Shown one piece after another: positions 44,121 through 54,086 of a stretch of DNA of 64,000 nt (position 1 is its first letter; each line of letters starts with the position of its first letter). Source of the stretch: Acidithiobacillus ferrooxidans ATCC 23270 (GTDB lineage Bacteria > Pseudomonadota > Gammaproteobacteria > Acidithiobacillales > Acidithiobacillaceae); the NCBI RefSeq assembly GCF_000021485.1, contig NC_011761.1, positions 186,001 through 250,000 on the forward strand, written 5' to 3'. The notes under the pieces are model-generated. The model saw only the letters and a program-made list of their open reading frames with translations, had not been told where the DNA came from and ran no database searches. Made by a program: the position numbers and the translations under genes.

Positions 44121-45051
44121 CCTCCGGTGCTACCAGTTCGAGAGCCTCAATATAGATGTGTGCCATGCCCAGCAGGAACACCACATTGGGGAGAATGAAT
44201 ACCAGTGCGCCGGCCAAGCCCATTCCCATGCTGAGTCCAGCGTTATACAAGGAGGTATTCGCTGCCATCGCCTGTACAGGCATTCCGTTGCCAAAAACCC
44301 TGTCTCCCGACCATGCTCCCAGCATTTGCCAGAACATATCCGCACTGCGGCTGATTTCGTCAGCCAGCACCGGGGTGGCCGCCGTTAATGTCATGCCATA
44401 TCCAATATAGAGAATCACTGCAATGATAATTCCCATACCTGTCGCCAGGGCTGCGAGCAGCAACATCATCAGCAGGATGGAACCGGGTTTATTACGGGCG
44501 ATGGCAATGGTATGACGAAGTGATTTGCCCACGCCTTCGCCATGCCACAACGCTGGTCCGGAAAGATTGAAGACGATAATGGCAAGGACAAAAACAACGG
44601 CGTTTACCAGCATGACGGCAGGGAAAATCGGGACAAACAGTACCGCACCCACTCCGGGTATCTTGCAGGCGAGAAACCCCAATACCTCTACCGCAAAAAT
44701 GCCGAGAAGCAGGAGACTTTCGATAATCAGCAATCCCAGCAGACGTGGTAGCGCCCGTATGCCGAAGCGGAGGCTTTTGATTATTCCGGGCAGTGGGTCG
44801 CCGCGCGCTTCATGCAGCAATACGCCACCGGAGCCCAGATAGCCGACACCAAAACTGATCAGCAAAATGGTCATCCCGATGGTGGCACCTGCCCACCCTC
44901 CCGGCCATTGTGCGAAAAATTCCAGACCAGCCATACCCAGGAAAACCGCGATCACGTACACCAGAATGGGCTGCCATAAAGTAATGCCGCGCAGCGCTCG
45001 CAACAACAAAGAAAAAGACAGGTCTCCCTGGCTGGGAGTGTGGGTAAACAT
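44113..45051 (-). CDS. Hypothetical polytopic membrane protein (312 aa)
   Basis: Not recognised. About six hydrophobic segments: around residues 28-45, 55-75, 105-125, 135-165, 190-220 and 280-305. The N-terminus is polar and cytoplasmic-like. A pattern of Gly-rich helices (GVGYLGSGGVLLHEARGDPL, GEGVGKSLRHTI) recalls DUF-type 'glycerophosphoryl/BPSS1780-like' membrane proteins with repeated halves, but I cannot name a family. Probable operon with the zinc-ribbon gene, divergent from the tetR gene. Confidence 0.7.
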   Translation of the reverse strand: MFTHTPSQGDLSFSLLLRALRGITLWQPILVYVIAVFLGMAGLEFFAQWPGGWAGATIGMTILLISFGVGYLGSGGVLLHEARGDPLPGIIKSLRFGIRALPRLLGLLIIESLLLLGIFAVEVLGFLACKIPGVGAVLFVPIFPAVMLVNAVVFVLAIIVFNLSGPALWHGEGVGKSLRHTIAIARNKPGSILLMMLLLAALATGMGIIIAVILYIGYGMTLTAATPVLADEISRSADMFWQMLGAWSGDRVFGNGMPVQAMAANTSLYNAGLSMGMGLAGALVFILPNVVFLLGMAHIYIEALELVAPEDV

Positions 45052-45173
45052 GCGTGGTTCCCTTGCTAGAATTTCCAGCCCCTAGAATAGCAAATTGCAG
45101 GCGGATGGTGGACAGCTTCCACCCGTGCCCACAGAGGGACAACTGCCACGGGTGATGCTACACTGTCCCTATA

Positions 45174-45189
45174 TTGACCGATTGGTCGG
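45174..45189. promoter_or_regulatory. Candidate TetR-type operator upstream of the tetR gene
   Basis: TTGACCGATTGGTCGG contains GACC-4-GGTC palindromic arms (45176-45187). It stands 53 bases before the regulator's ATG, within the divergent region shared with the membrane-protein gene. A related element lies between the efflux adaptor and pagL genes. Confidence 0.4.
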
Positions 45190-45241
45190 GCGGCGCGCAA
45201 GTGTGGCCATCACATGCAGATTGGGGGCGAGGGACGGTTTC

Positions 45242-46755
<1,514 letters not shown>

Positions 46756-46803
46756 ACCTGGGTCGCGTGGTTTGGTGCAGATCTCGCCGCCACGGTTGAA
46801 CTT

Positions 46804-46834
46804 CTGGCGTTACCGGCCCTGCCGGTAACGCCAG
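46804..46834. terminator. Perfect 14-bp hairpin between convergent argB and efflux adaptor genes
   Basis: CTGGCGTTACCGGC (46804-46817), loop CCT, GCCGGTAACGCCAG (46821-46834). It sits just before the stop of the minus-strand gene and 49 bases after argB. There is no T tract on either strand, so it may be a Rho-assisted bidirectional terminator or an mRNA 3'-end stabiliser. Confidence 0.6.
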
Positions 46835-46837
46835 CGC

Positions 46838-47851
46838 TCAGAAGATCGGCCGCAGCGCCTTGACCCAGCCCGGTGCTCCGCCCGTATCCACCGTTACCGA
46901 CGCGCTGGTACCGATCCGTAGCGGGAACCTGGAGTCCGGATTGGTGATGAGCACACGCACCGGTACCCGCTGTGTCACCTTTACCCAGTTACCCGTAGCA
47001 TTTTCCGGGGGGAGCAGGGAGAAGGCGTTTCCGGCACCGCCGCTCAGGCTCACCACCTTTCCCTTGAAGGGATGGTCGGGGTACATGTCCACAGTGATTT
47101 TCGCACTCTGTCCCGGGTGTACCCGGCTGAGATCGGTTTCCTTGTAGTTGGCCTCGACCCAGTATTCCGCATTGCCGATCAGGGGGAACAGATCCTGATT
47201 GACATTGACCACGTCGCCCACATGGATTTTATCCACTTTGCTGACGACCCCCGCGATGGGCGCGTAGAGCGTGGTTTCAGACAGATAGAGCCGGGCTGTG
47301 CGCAGGGCGGCCTTGGCGGCGGCGATGCGGGCACCATTGAGGACTTGCTGCGCCTGGGTCTCCGCCAGGGCCGCCTGATCTGCGGTCAGGCGCGCCCCGG
47401 CACTTTTCGCCGCGGTCATTTCGTTATCCGCCTGTTGCGCAGACAGATATTTCTGCGCCGCCAGCGCCGCCGCGCGTTGGGCGTTGTGCCGGGCATTCTG
47501 GTAATTGACCTGGTCGGCGCTGATATTGGCGCGCGCTCCGGCAATATTGGCCTGAATGGCGGCCGTCTGCCGTTCCGCCTGGGTCAGTTCGGCCTCGGCT
47601 TTCTGCACGTCGTAGACGTAGGCCCGCGGATCCACCTCGACCAGGGGCTGTCCAGCCTGCACCACCTGATTATCATGCACATAAATAGCGACAATATGTC
47701 CTGTAACCCGCGGTGCGATGTTCACGACATGGGCATGCAGATAGGCATCGTCGGTGTTGGGATAGTAATCAGAAATCTGGAAGTATGCATAGGCGCCAAA
47801 GGCAACCACGACGATGATGACCAGAACCAAAAGGCGTTTGAGCCAGCGCAT
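46838..47851 (-). CDS. EmrA/HlyD-type membrane fusion protein
   Basis: Periplasmic adaptor of a multidrug efflux pump. It has 337 residues. One N-terminal membrane anchor (about 5-24), YPNTDDAYLHAHVVNIAPRV then the lipoyl half GHIVAIYVHDNQVVQAGQPLVEVDP, a long Ala/Gln-rich coiled-coil hairpin (about 80-185), the second lipoyl half LYAPIAGVVSKV, and a beta-barrel domain ending in TSASVTVDTGG. EmrA normally pairs with the EmrB transporter; no transporter gene is adjacent in this window. Confidence 0.9.
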   Translation of the reverse strand: MRWLKRLLVLVIIVVVAFGAYAYFQISDYYPNTDDAYLHAHVVNIAPRVTGHIVAIYVHDNQVVQAGQPLVEVDPRAYVYDVQKAEAELTQAERQTAAIQANIAGARANISADQVNYQNARHNAQRAAALAAQKYLSAQQADNEMTAAKSAGARLTADQAALAETQAQQVLNGARIAAAKAALRTARLYLSETTLYAPIAGVVSKVDKIHVGDVVNVNQDLFPLIGNAEYWVEANYKETDLSRVHPGQSAKITVDMYPDHPFKGKVVSLSGGAGNAFSLLPPENATGNWVKVTQRVPVRVLITNPDSRFPLRIGTSASVTVDTGGAPGWVKALRPIF

Positions 47852-48009
47852 ATGTGTCCCTTGTTGAATCCAAGCAGCCGGGCGACTCTCCGGACCTGTT
47901 TCGACGGTCGACTCATGCGCAACCCCTGCTTACAATGGGTTTTGCGCAGAGCATATGCGCGGCTCAGGTCCATCAGGGTTTTTTGACATGCGCGCTGAGC
48001 GAACGCATA

Positions 48010-48025
48010 CTGACCGTTCGGTTGA
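48010..48025. promoter_or_regulatory. Candidate operator between efflux adaptor and pagL
   Basis: CTGACCGTTCGGTTGA, with ACCG-TT-CGGT arms, resembles the TTGACCGATTGGTCGG element in front of the nearby tetR gene. It lies in the 236-base divergent region between the adaptor gene (start 47851) and pagL (start 48088), so one site could control both. The rest of that region shows nothing else I can name. Confidence 0.4.
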
Positions 48026-48087
48026 TACCATAACGCAAACGATTCCCGTCGGCAAGGCGGCCGACACATCTTTACTAAGGAGCAGTC

Positions 48088-48654
48088 ATGAAGGACGGTA
48101 ATGGAATCCTGGCGAGGATCCTGGGGGTGACGGCATTGGGTCTGCTGGCAGCCAGGCCAGCCTGGGCGGAGGGCGCGGGGTTGCATGTGATCCAGGGCGG
48201 CCCTGCGTATTTCAACGCCGGTATCGGTGCCTTTAACGCGGCTGGCGTCGAGCCCGGTCCCGGACATCGGGGTAATGCAACCCTTCCGGAGATCGATCTG
48301 GAATACCAGTCTGCCTCCAAGTTGTTCGGCATCGGCGCGCTATGGGGTATCGTCGCCAATACCAACGGCGGTTTCATGGGCTACACCGGCTTTTACTCGG
48401 ATATCGCCTGGGATCACTGGGTACTGACGCCGGTGCTCGGCATGGGCGGATATAATCAGGGGCGTGGCAAATATCTGGACGGCACCTTCCAGTTTCGTCT
48501 GGAGTTGAGTCTGGCCTATCAGTTTGCCGATCAGTCGCGGTTGGGGATCAAGATCGCCCACATTTCCAATGCATATATCGCCAACGAGGATCCCGGCGAG
48601 GATGAGGTGCTGCTGACTTACGCCATCCCCCTGTCTTTTGGTGACCACTCCTGA
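48088..48654 (+). CDS. pagL: Lipid A 3-O-deacylase PagL-like outer membrane protein
   Basis: 188 residues. N-terminal signal peptide (about 1-27, cleavage after AWA), then an eight-strand beta-barrel-like sequence of alternating hydrophobic residues. The catalytic motif HISNA (His158, Ser160) lies in the expected C-terminal place. The Glu found 14 residues after His in the Pseudomonas enzyme aligns with Asp172 here, flanked by Glu171 and Glu173. Removes the 3-position acyl chain from lipid A in the outer membrane. Ribosome site AAGGAGC before the ATG. Confidence 0.85.
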   Translation: MKDGNGILARILGVTALGLLAARPAWAEGAGLHVIQGGPAYFNAGIGAFNAAGVEPGPGHRGNATLPEIDLEYQSASKLFGIGALWGIVANTNGGFMGYTGFYSDIAWDHWVLTPVLGMGGYNQGRGKYLDGTFQFRLELSLAYQFADQSRLGIKIAHISNAYIANEDPGEDEVLLTYAIPLSFGDHS

Positions 48655-48700
48655 TGTACACCGGGGCCGGCCCGTCCGGCTGGCCCCTTGTCGCCGATCG

Positions 48701-49651
48701 TCAGTCCGCGCTGCGGTGCAGGCCCAGTCGGTTGAACAGGGCCTGGTCATGCCCTGTGCTGGCATTCCCTGTCGTCAGCAGGCGATCCCCAAGAAAAATG
48801 CTGTTGGCACCGGCCAGGAAGGCGAGTGCCTGTAATTCGTCGCTCATGGCTTCGCGCCCTGCCGAAAGCCGTACGTAGGCCTTGGGGAAGAGGATTCTGG
48901 TGACCGCGACGGTGCGCACGAATTCGAAGCCGTCAATGGGCTCCGCAGCCTCCAGCGGGGTGCCGGGAATGGGCACCAGGGCGTTGATGGGGATACTCTC
49001 CGGAGCCTGAGGCAACTGCGCGAGCACCTGCAGCATCCGCGCCCGGTCCCGGCGGGATTCTCCCATACCGAGGATGCCGCCGCTGCAAATCCGGATACCG
49101 GCGTCACGCACCGCCTCCAGGGTGTCGAGGCGGTCCTGATAACTGCGGGTGTGGATGACCTCACCATAAAACTCGGGGGAGGTATCGAGATTGTGGTTGT
49201 AGTAGTCGAGGCCAGCATGCTGTAGGCGTTCCGCCTGCCCCGGTTTGAGCATCCCCAGCGTCACGCAGCTTTCCAGGCCATACTCTTTGACCACGCCGAT
49301 CATAGCGGCTACTTTTTCGATATCCCGGTCGTGGGGCGAGCGCCAGGCAGCCCCCATGCACAGGCGTTGGGCCCCATTGGCTTTGGCCTCGCGCGCGGCG
49401 GCACGCACCTGTTCAAGATCCATCAGCGGTTCGGCCTGGAGGGCCGTCTGGTGATGGACGCTCTGGGAGCAGTAGCCACAATCCTCGGGGCAACCGCCGG
49501 TCTTGATGGAGAGGAGGGTGGAGCACTGGATGGCGTTTGGGTCAAAGTGTAGCCGATGCACCTGTTGCGCCGCATAAATCAGATCGTTGAATGGGCGGGC
49601 ATAGATTTCGAGGATGGCATCGAGAGTCTGCAGTGCTGTGCTGTTGTTCAT
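48701..49651 (-). CDS. bioB: Biotin synthase BioB
   Basis: Radical SAM enzyme inserting sulfur into dethiobiotin. It has 316 residues. The 4Fe-4S motif is [13 protein letters not shown] with Cys54, Cys58 and Cys61; [12 protein letters not shown] and the 2Fe-2S site Cys/Arg residues follow the family pattern. It ends in [16 protein letters not shown]-like sequence (here [18 protein letters not shown]). Its ATG overlaps the yggU stop, so it is expressed from the yggS-proC operon, separate from bioFHCD. Confidence 0.97.
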   Translation of the reverse strand: MNNSTALQTLDAILEIYARPFNDLIYAAQQVHRLHFDPNAIQCSTLLSIKTGGCPEDCGYCSQSVHHQTALQAEPLMDLEQVRAAAREAKANGAQRLCMGAAWRSPHDRDIEKVAAMIGVVKEYGLESCVTLGMLKPGQAERLQHAGLDYYNHNLDTSPEFYGEVIHTRSYQDRLDTLEAVRDAGIRICSGGILGMGESRRDRARMLQVLAQLPQAPESIPINALVPIPGTPLEAAEPIDGFEFVRTVAVTRILFPKAYVRLSAGREAMSDELQALAFLAGANSIFLGDRLLTTGNASTGHDQALFNRLGLHRSAD

Positions 49652-49998
49652 CGGTCTTCCCTGTCGAGAGCAGGTGAGTGGGCGGATTCGGCATATTTTG
49701 CGAGTTGAGTCTGAACGTGTGTGGACGCTGCGCTAATCCTGAGCACTTTGTCCCGCGCGCTCTCCCCCTGCACCAAAGTGATCTGCTGTCTTTTCAGGCG
49801 CAGGGTAGCACAGAGCAAAGCCGAAAGGGCAGCATTGGCAGCGCCATCCACGGGCCGGGCACGCAGGCGAATTTTGAGGGCATCGCCGTGGCATCCGCCG
49901 ATGGCATCGGTCTTGGCACCCGGCTGTACATGGATGCGTACATACAGGTCGTCACCGTCTGCCCGCAGATATGGGGGGCGTGTTTCTGAGGAGGTCAT
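49648..49998 (-). CDS. yggU: YggU-family protein (DUF167)
   Basis: 116 residues. The DUF167 core reads [36 protein letters not shown] and [15 protein letters not shown], a small alpha/beta fold of unknown function. The C-terminal 20 residues are a variable tail. Commonly found after yggT and proC, as here. Confidence 0.9.
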   Translation of the reverse strand: MTSSETRPPYLRADGDDLYVRIHVQPGAKTDAIGGCHGDALKIRLRARPVDGAANAALSALLCATLRLKRQQITLVQGESARDKVLRISAASTHVQTQLAKYAESAHSPALDREDR

Positions 49999-50022
49999 GT
50001 GCTGCAGTCCGTCGTAAAGGGC

Positions 50023-50301
50023 TTACCCGCCCAGATTGAGGATGGCATGAACCAGCAGCCCCCTGAGCACTTCGATGATCAACAGGGCTGCCAGCGGACT
50101 GAGGTCGAATCCGCCGATGGGCGGGATGATCCGCTGCAGGGGATAGAGAATGGGTCCGGTAAGCCGGTCCAGAAACTGCATGACCGGATTGCGTGGATCG
50201 GGCTGTACCCAGGACAATATGGCACGGATGAGAATTGCCCAGAACAGCAGGGTCAGAATGAGACTGGTAAGGCGTGCCGCCATGATACTCAGTTCGGTCA
50301 T
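50023..50301 (-). CDS. yggT: YggT-family membrane protein
   Basis: 92 residues, about half the size of E. coli YggT, i.e. one copy of the two-segment YGGT repeat. Two membrane segments (about 8-28 and 66-88) flank the conserved ILSWVQPDPRNPVMQFLDRLTGPILYPLQRIIPP pattern. A role in envelope or osmotic function has been suggested for the family, not proven. ATGA overlap with proC. Confidence 0.9.
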   Translation of the reverse strand: MTELSIMAARLTSLILTLLFWAILIRAILSWVQPDPRNPVMQFLDRLTGPILYPLQRIIPPIGGFDLSPLAALLIIEVLRGLLVHAILNLGG

Positions 50302-51125
50302 GGTATATCCTTTTCCGGGCTGCCCAGAGCGCGGCTGCGCTCCGCCGCGGCGGCCAGGGCCCGCTGCGCCAGTGGCCGCAGGTGCTCTTCCCAGACCGCC
50401 AAACCCGCCGCCGTGGTGCCACCCGGACTGGTGACCTGATGGCGTAACGCGGTCGGACTGAGGGTGCTGGCGGCCGCCATCTGTGCGGTGCCGAGCACCG
50501 TCTGCAGGGCGAGGGCGCGCGCAGTGGCACGGTCCAGGCCCTGCAGCACGGCGGCATCTTCAAGGGCTTCCAGGAACAGCAGGACATAGGCAGGGCCGCT
50601 TCCGGATAGTGCCGTAACAGCGTCCATCAGCGATTCATCGCTCAGCCAGTAAATCTCGCCCACGGCGGACATGATAAACCCGGCAGTCTGGCGTTGCGCG
50701 GCGCTCACCGAATCGCGGGCATACAGGGCCGTCGCTCCGGCACCGACTTGTGCCGGGGTGTTGGGCATACCGCGCACGATGGCGCTCCCGGGGTTCAGTT
50801 CGGCGGCAATGCGTGCGCTGTCGATGCCGGCAGCCACAGAGAGGAAGAGCACCCCGGCATCGGCGAAGGCCTGTCGCCACAGCGCAAGCACCGCGGATAT
50901 CTGCTTTGGTTTGGCTGCGTAGATGACCACGCTGTTGGCAGGCAGACTTTGAGCCGTTGCCGCCAGACTGCGGATGCCGAACTCTTCGGCAAGTGCGTCA
51001 CGGTGTGCACTGCTGGGGGCATGAACCTGAATCTGCTCGCCTGCAATGCCCTGACGTCGCAGACCGGCGATGAGGGCGCGAGCCATATTGCCGGCACCAA
51101 TGAAGACAATATTCTGGGGTATCAT
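50298..51125 (-). CDS. proC: Pyrroline-5-carboxylate reductase ProC
   Basis: NAD(P)H-dependent last step of proline synthesis. It has 275 residues. The N-terminal Rossmann motif is FIGAGNMARALIAGL. Downstream lie AAKPKQISAVL, AAGIDSARI, VRGMPNTPAQVGAG, and the C-terminal dimer signature ALSGSGPAYVLLFLEALEDAAVLQGLDRATA with VTSPGGTTAAGL. Coupled to yggS and yggT by ATGA overlaps. Confidence 0.97.
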   Translation of the reverse strand: MIPQNIVFIGAGNMARALIAGLRRQGIAGEQIQVHAPSSAHRDALAEEFGIRSLAATAQSLPANSVVIYAAKPKQISAVLALWRQAFADAGVLFLSVAAGIDSARIAAELNPGSAIVRGMPNTPAQVGAGATALYARDSVSAAQRQTAGFIMSAVGEIYWLSDESLMDAVTALSGSGPAYVLLFLEALEDAAVLQGLDRATARALALQTVLGTAQMAAASTLSPTALRHQVTSPGGTTAAGLAVWEEHLRPLAQRALAAAAERSRALGSPEKDIP

Positions 51126-51790
51126 AAGGGCTCCTGGGCACGGGCTCCGAAGAGGATGGTACCAAGACGGATTTCTGTGGCACCCTGCTGCAGGGCCTGG
51201 AGGTAATCCGCCGAAGTGCCCATGGAGAGGGTATCCAGATCGGCATGGACCTGGGTCTGCCGCAGCGCGAGAAAAAGTTCTGCCATCCGGCGGAAGTCGG
51301 CCTCTGCCAGCTCCGGTTGCGGGTGGACCAGGGCCATCAGACCGCGGAGCCGTAAATGGGACAACCGGGAAATGACGAGGGCCAATTCCGGAACGTCTTC
51401 TGGCGCGCAGCCGCCCTTGGTTTCCTCCCCACTGATGGCGACTTCGATCAGCACATTCAACGGCTCCATGCCGGCGCGGGCGGCATGGAGCCGTTCCGCG
51501 ATGAGTGGGCGGTCCACACTTTCTACCCAGTCGAAATGCCGGGCCAGTAGTGCGGTCTTGTTGCGCTGGATGCGACCTATGAAATGCCAGATGATGCCAT
51601 CCAGATCTCTCAGTGCCGTCTGTTTGTCCAGGGCCTCCTGCAGGAAGTTTTCGCCGAAGTGGCGAAGTCCGAGCGCATAGGCGTCACGCAGTGTCGCCGC
51701 CGTAACGTGCTTGCTGGCCGCCAGCAGGCACTGCGGCGGGTGATCGGCAATCTCCCCTTGCACATGGGCTAGGCGTTCAGCGATGGACAT
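51122..51790 (-). CDS. yggS: YggS-family PLP homeostasis protein
   Basis: Alanine-racemase-fold protein that binds PLP without enzyme activity and balances vitamin B6 and amino-acid pools. It has 222 residues from ATG 51790. PLP Lys in LLAASKHVTA, HFGENFLQEALDK, WHFIGRIQRNK, STDRP-like ESVDRPLIAERL, and SMGTSADYLQAL near the C-terminus. Divergent from pilT, as in many gammaproteobacteria. Confidence 0.94.
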   Translation of the reverse strand: MSIAERLAHVQGEIADHPPQCLLAASKHVTAATLRDAYALGLRHFGENFLQEALDKQTALRDLDGIIWHFIGRIQRNKTALLARHFDWVESVDRPLIAERLHAARAGMEPLNVLIEVAISGEETKGGCAPEDVPELALVISRLSHLRLRGLMALVHPQPELAEADFRRMAELFLALRQTQVHADLDTLSMGTSADYLQALQQGATEIRLGTILFGARAQEPL

Positions 51791-51891
51791 CGGTCTCCGG
51801 CAGACGTGGGCGAAATGGTCAAGGTCGACTATAGTAACGCCCAATAGCCTTTGGCCCCAAATCATGGGGCGTTCTTGTCGGGAGCCGCACG

Positions 51892-52941
51892 ATGGATATC
51901 TCAGAACTGCTCGCCTTCGCGGTGAAAAACAACGCGTCGGACACCCATATCTCGGCAGGTCTGGCGCCGATGCTGCGGATCAATGGCGACATCCGTCCGC
52001 TGAATGTGGAGGCGCAGGACAGCAAAACCGTACACAGCATGATTTACGACATCATGAACGATTTCCAGCGGAAGGGGTATGAGGAGAACCTGGAAATCGA
52101 CTTTGCCTATGAACTGCCGGGTGTGGCGCGTTTTCGGGTTAACGCCTTCAACCAGGACCGCGGACCGGCTGCGGCGTTCCGGACGATTCCTGCGAGTGTG
52201 CTGACACTGGAAGACCTCAATGCGCCCGGTTCTTTCAAGGAGATCATCAACGTGCCGCGCGGACTGGTATTGGTCACGGGGCCGACCGGATCGGGTAAGT
52301 CAACGACGCTGGCAGCGATGGTGGATCATATCAATGCGAATCGCGCCGACCACATCATTACCATTGAAGATCCCATCGAATTTCTGCACACCCCCAAGAA
52401 GTGCCTGATCAACCAGCGCGAGGTGGGTGCCAGCACCCACTCCTTTGAAAACGCCCTGCGCTCGGCTTTACGTGAAGATCCCGATATCATTCTGGTGGGC
52501 GAGCTACGTGATCTGGAGACCATGCGCCTGGCGCTGACCGCGGCAGAGACCGGCCATATCGTGTTTGCGACGCTGCATACCAGTTCCGCACCAAAAACCA
52601 TCGACCGTATTGTCGATTCCTTTCCCGGGGGGGAAAAGGATATGGTCCGCGCCATGCTGTCCGAATCCCTGCGCGCGGTCATTTCCCAGACTCTGCTCAA
52701 AACGGCCGACGGCAAGGGAAGGGTGGCCGCGCACGAAATCATGATCGCCACCCCGGCTATCCGCAACCTGATTCGTGAGAACAAGGTCGCGCAGATGTAC
52801 TCGGTGATCCAGACCGGGCAAAATCAGGGTATGCAAACCCTGGACCAGTGTCTTGCCGATCTGGTGCGTGCCCACAAGGTGACTCACGAAGATGCGCTGC
52901 GCCGGGTACAGAACAAAGACAGCTTCATGAACGTGGCCTGA
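51892..52941 (+). CDS. pilT: Type IV pilus retraction ATPase PilT
   Basis: Hexameric ATPase powering pilus retraction and twitching. It has 349 residues. Walker A GPTGSGKST at 130-138, Asp box ITIEDPIEFLH, Walker B DPDIILVGELRDLET, His box ETGHIVFATLHTSSA, and the C-terminal AIRNLIRE motif required for retraction. AGGTG-like ribosome site is weak. Nine bases ahead of pilU. Confidence 0.97.
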   Translation: MDISELLAFAVKNNASDTHISAGLAPMLRINGDIRPLNVEAQDSKTVHSMIYDIMNDFQRKGYEENLEIDFAYELPGVARFRVNAFNQDRGPAAAFRTIPASVLTLEDLNAPGSFKEIINVPRGLVLVTGPTGSGKSTTLAAMVDHINANRADHIITIEDPIEFLHTPKKCLINQREVGASTHSFENALRSALREDPDIILVGELRDLETMRLALTAAETGHIVFATLHTSSAPKTIDRIVDSFPGGEKDMVRAMLSESLRAVISQTLLKTADGKGRVAAHEIMIATPAIRNLIRENKVAQMYSVIQTGQNQGMQTLDQCLADLVRAHKVTHEDALRRVQNKDSFMNVA

Positions 52942-52950
52942 GGATAATTT

Positions 52951-54081
52951 ATGTCTGTGCTGGATGACCTGCTGGTCCTGATGGTGGAAAAAAACGGCTC
53001 GGATCTGTACCTCACCGTGGGCTCGCCACCGGTCATGAAAGTCGACGGACGGACGGTTCCGCTGGGGACAGAAATGCTGAAACCGGGTCAGGTGCTGAAT
53101 CTGGCCAAGGAAATTCTGGGGATGGAGCGCTTGCAGGAGTTCCAGCACGAGAAAGAAATCAACATGGCCATTTCCGTGCCCGGGGTGGGGCGTTTCCGGG
53201 TCAACGGGTTTTTCCAGCGTGGTGAACTGAGCTTTGTCCTGCGCGCCATCAAGACCCAGATTCCCAGCCTGGAGCAGCTCAGGCTGCCGCCGATACTGAA
53301 AGATCTGGCCATGACGTCGCGGGGGCTGGTGCTCTTCGTCGGTTCTACCGGTTCCGGGAAAAGCACCTCTCTGGCGTCGATGGTCCAGTATCGCAACCAG
53401 AACGCGGCGGGTCATATCCTCACCATCGAGGATCCGATCGAATTTCTGCACCGGAATGCGAAGTCCATCGTCAATCAGCGCGAAGTGGGCATCGATACCC
53501 TGAATTATGAGCGGGCGTTGGAGAATGCATTGCGGGAAGCACCGGATGTCATCCTGATCGGCGAAGTGCGCAGCCGGGACACCATGGATCATGCCATCGC
53601 TTATGCCGAAACTGGGCACCTGTGTATGTCCACCCTCCATGCGAACAATGCCAATCAGGCCATTGAACGGATCATCAATTTTTTCCCGGAAGACCGTAAA
53701 AAACAGTTGCTGATGGACCTTTCGCTCAATTTGCGCGCCGTGGTCTCACAGCGCCTGTTGCCGGTCAAGGGGCAGAGCGGACGAATCGCTGCAATGGAGG
53801 TGCTGATCAACACTCCGGCCATTGCCGATCTGATCTACAAGGGTGAAGTGGGCCTGCTGAAGGACGCCATGTCGCGAACGAACGACGTCGGTATGCAGAC
53901 GTTTGATCAGAGCCTGTTGCAGTTGTTTATGGATGGACTGGTGGAATATGACGATGCCCTGCGCGCGGCCGATTCGCAGAACGATCTGCGCCTCGCCATC
54001 AAACAGGCGTGTATGCGTTCGGGCATGGCAGATCCCGGGGCCGCCACCTCTGCGGAAGGGCAGTGGCGTATTCAGTCTTGA
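52951..54081 (+). CDS. pilU: PilT paralogue PilU
   Basis: 376 residues. Accessory retraction ATPase that acts with PilT. GSTGSGKSTS Walker A, LTIEDPIEFLHRNAKSIVNQREVG, DVILIGEVRSRDTM, ETGHLCMSTLHANNANQAIERIINFFP, which is the PilU wording. The first half aligns with pilT; the C-terminus is longer and divergent. Overlap or close junction with hpnB (5 bases). Confidence 0.95.
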   Translation: MSVLDDLLVLMVEKNGSDLYLTVGSPPVMKVDGRTVPLGTEMLKPGQVLNLAKEILGMERLQEFQHEKEINMAISVPGVGRFRVNGFFQRGELSFVLRAIKTQIPSLEQLRLPPILKDLAMTSRGLVLFVGSTGSGKSTSLASMVQYRNQNAAGHILTIEDPIEFLHRNAKSIVNQREVGIDTLNYERALENALREAPDVILIGEVRSRDTMDHAIAYAETGHLCMSTLHANNANQAIERIINFFPEDRKKQLLMDLSLNLRAVVSQRLLPVKGQSGRIAAMEVLINTPAIADLIYKGEVGLLKDAMSRTNDVGMQTFDQSLLQLFMDGLVEYDDALRAADSQNDLRLAIKQACMRSGMADPGAATSAEGQWRIQS

Positions 54082-54086
54082 GCGAC

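Noticed and set aside
47722-48267. A 181-codon minus-strand reading over the start of pagL and the efflux adaptor
   Set aside because: Overlaps two supported genes and the intergenic operator; composition is not protein-like.
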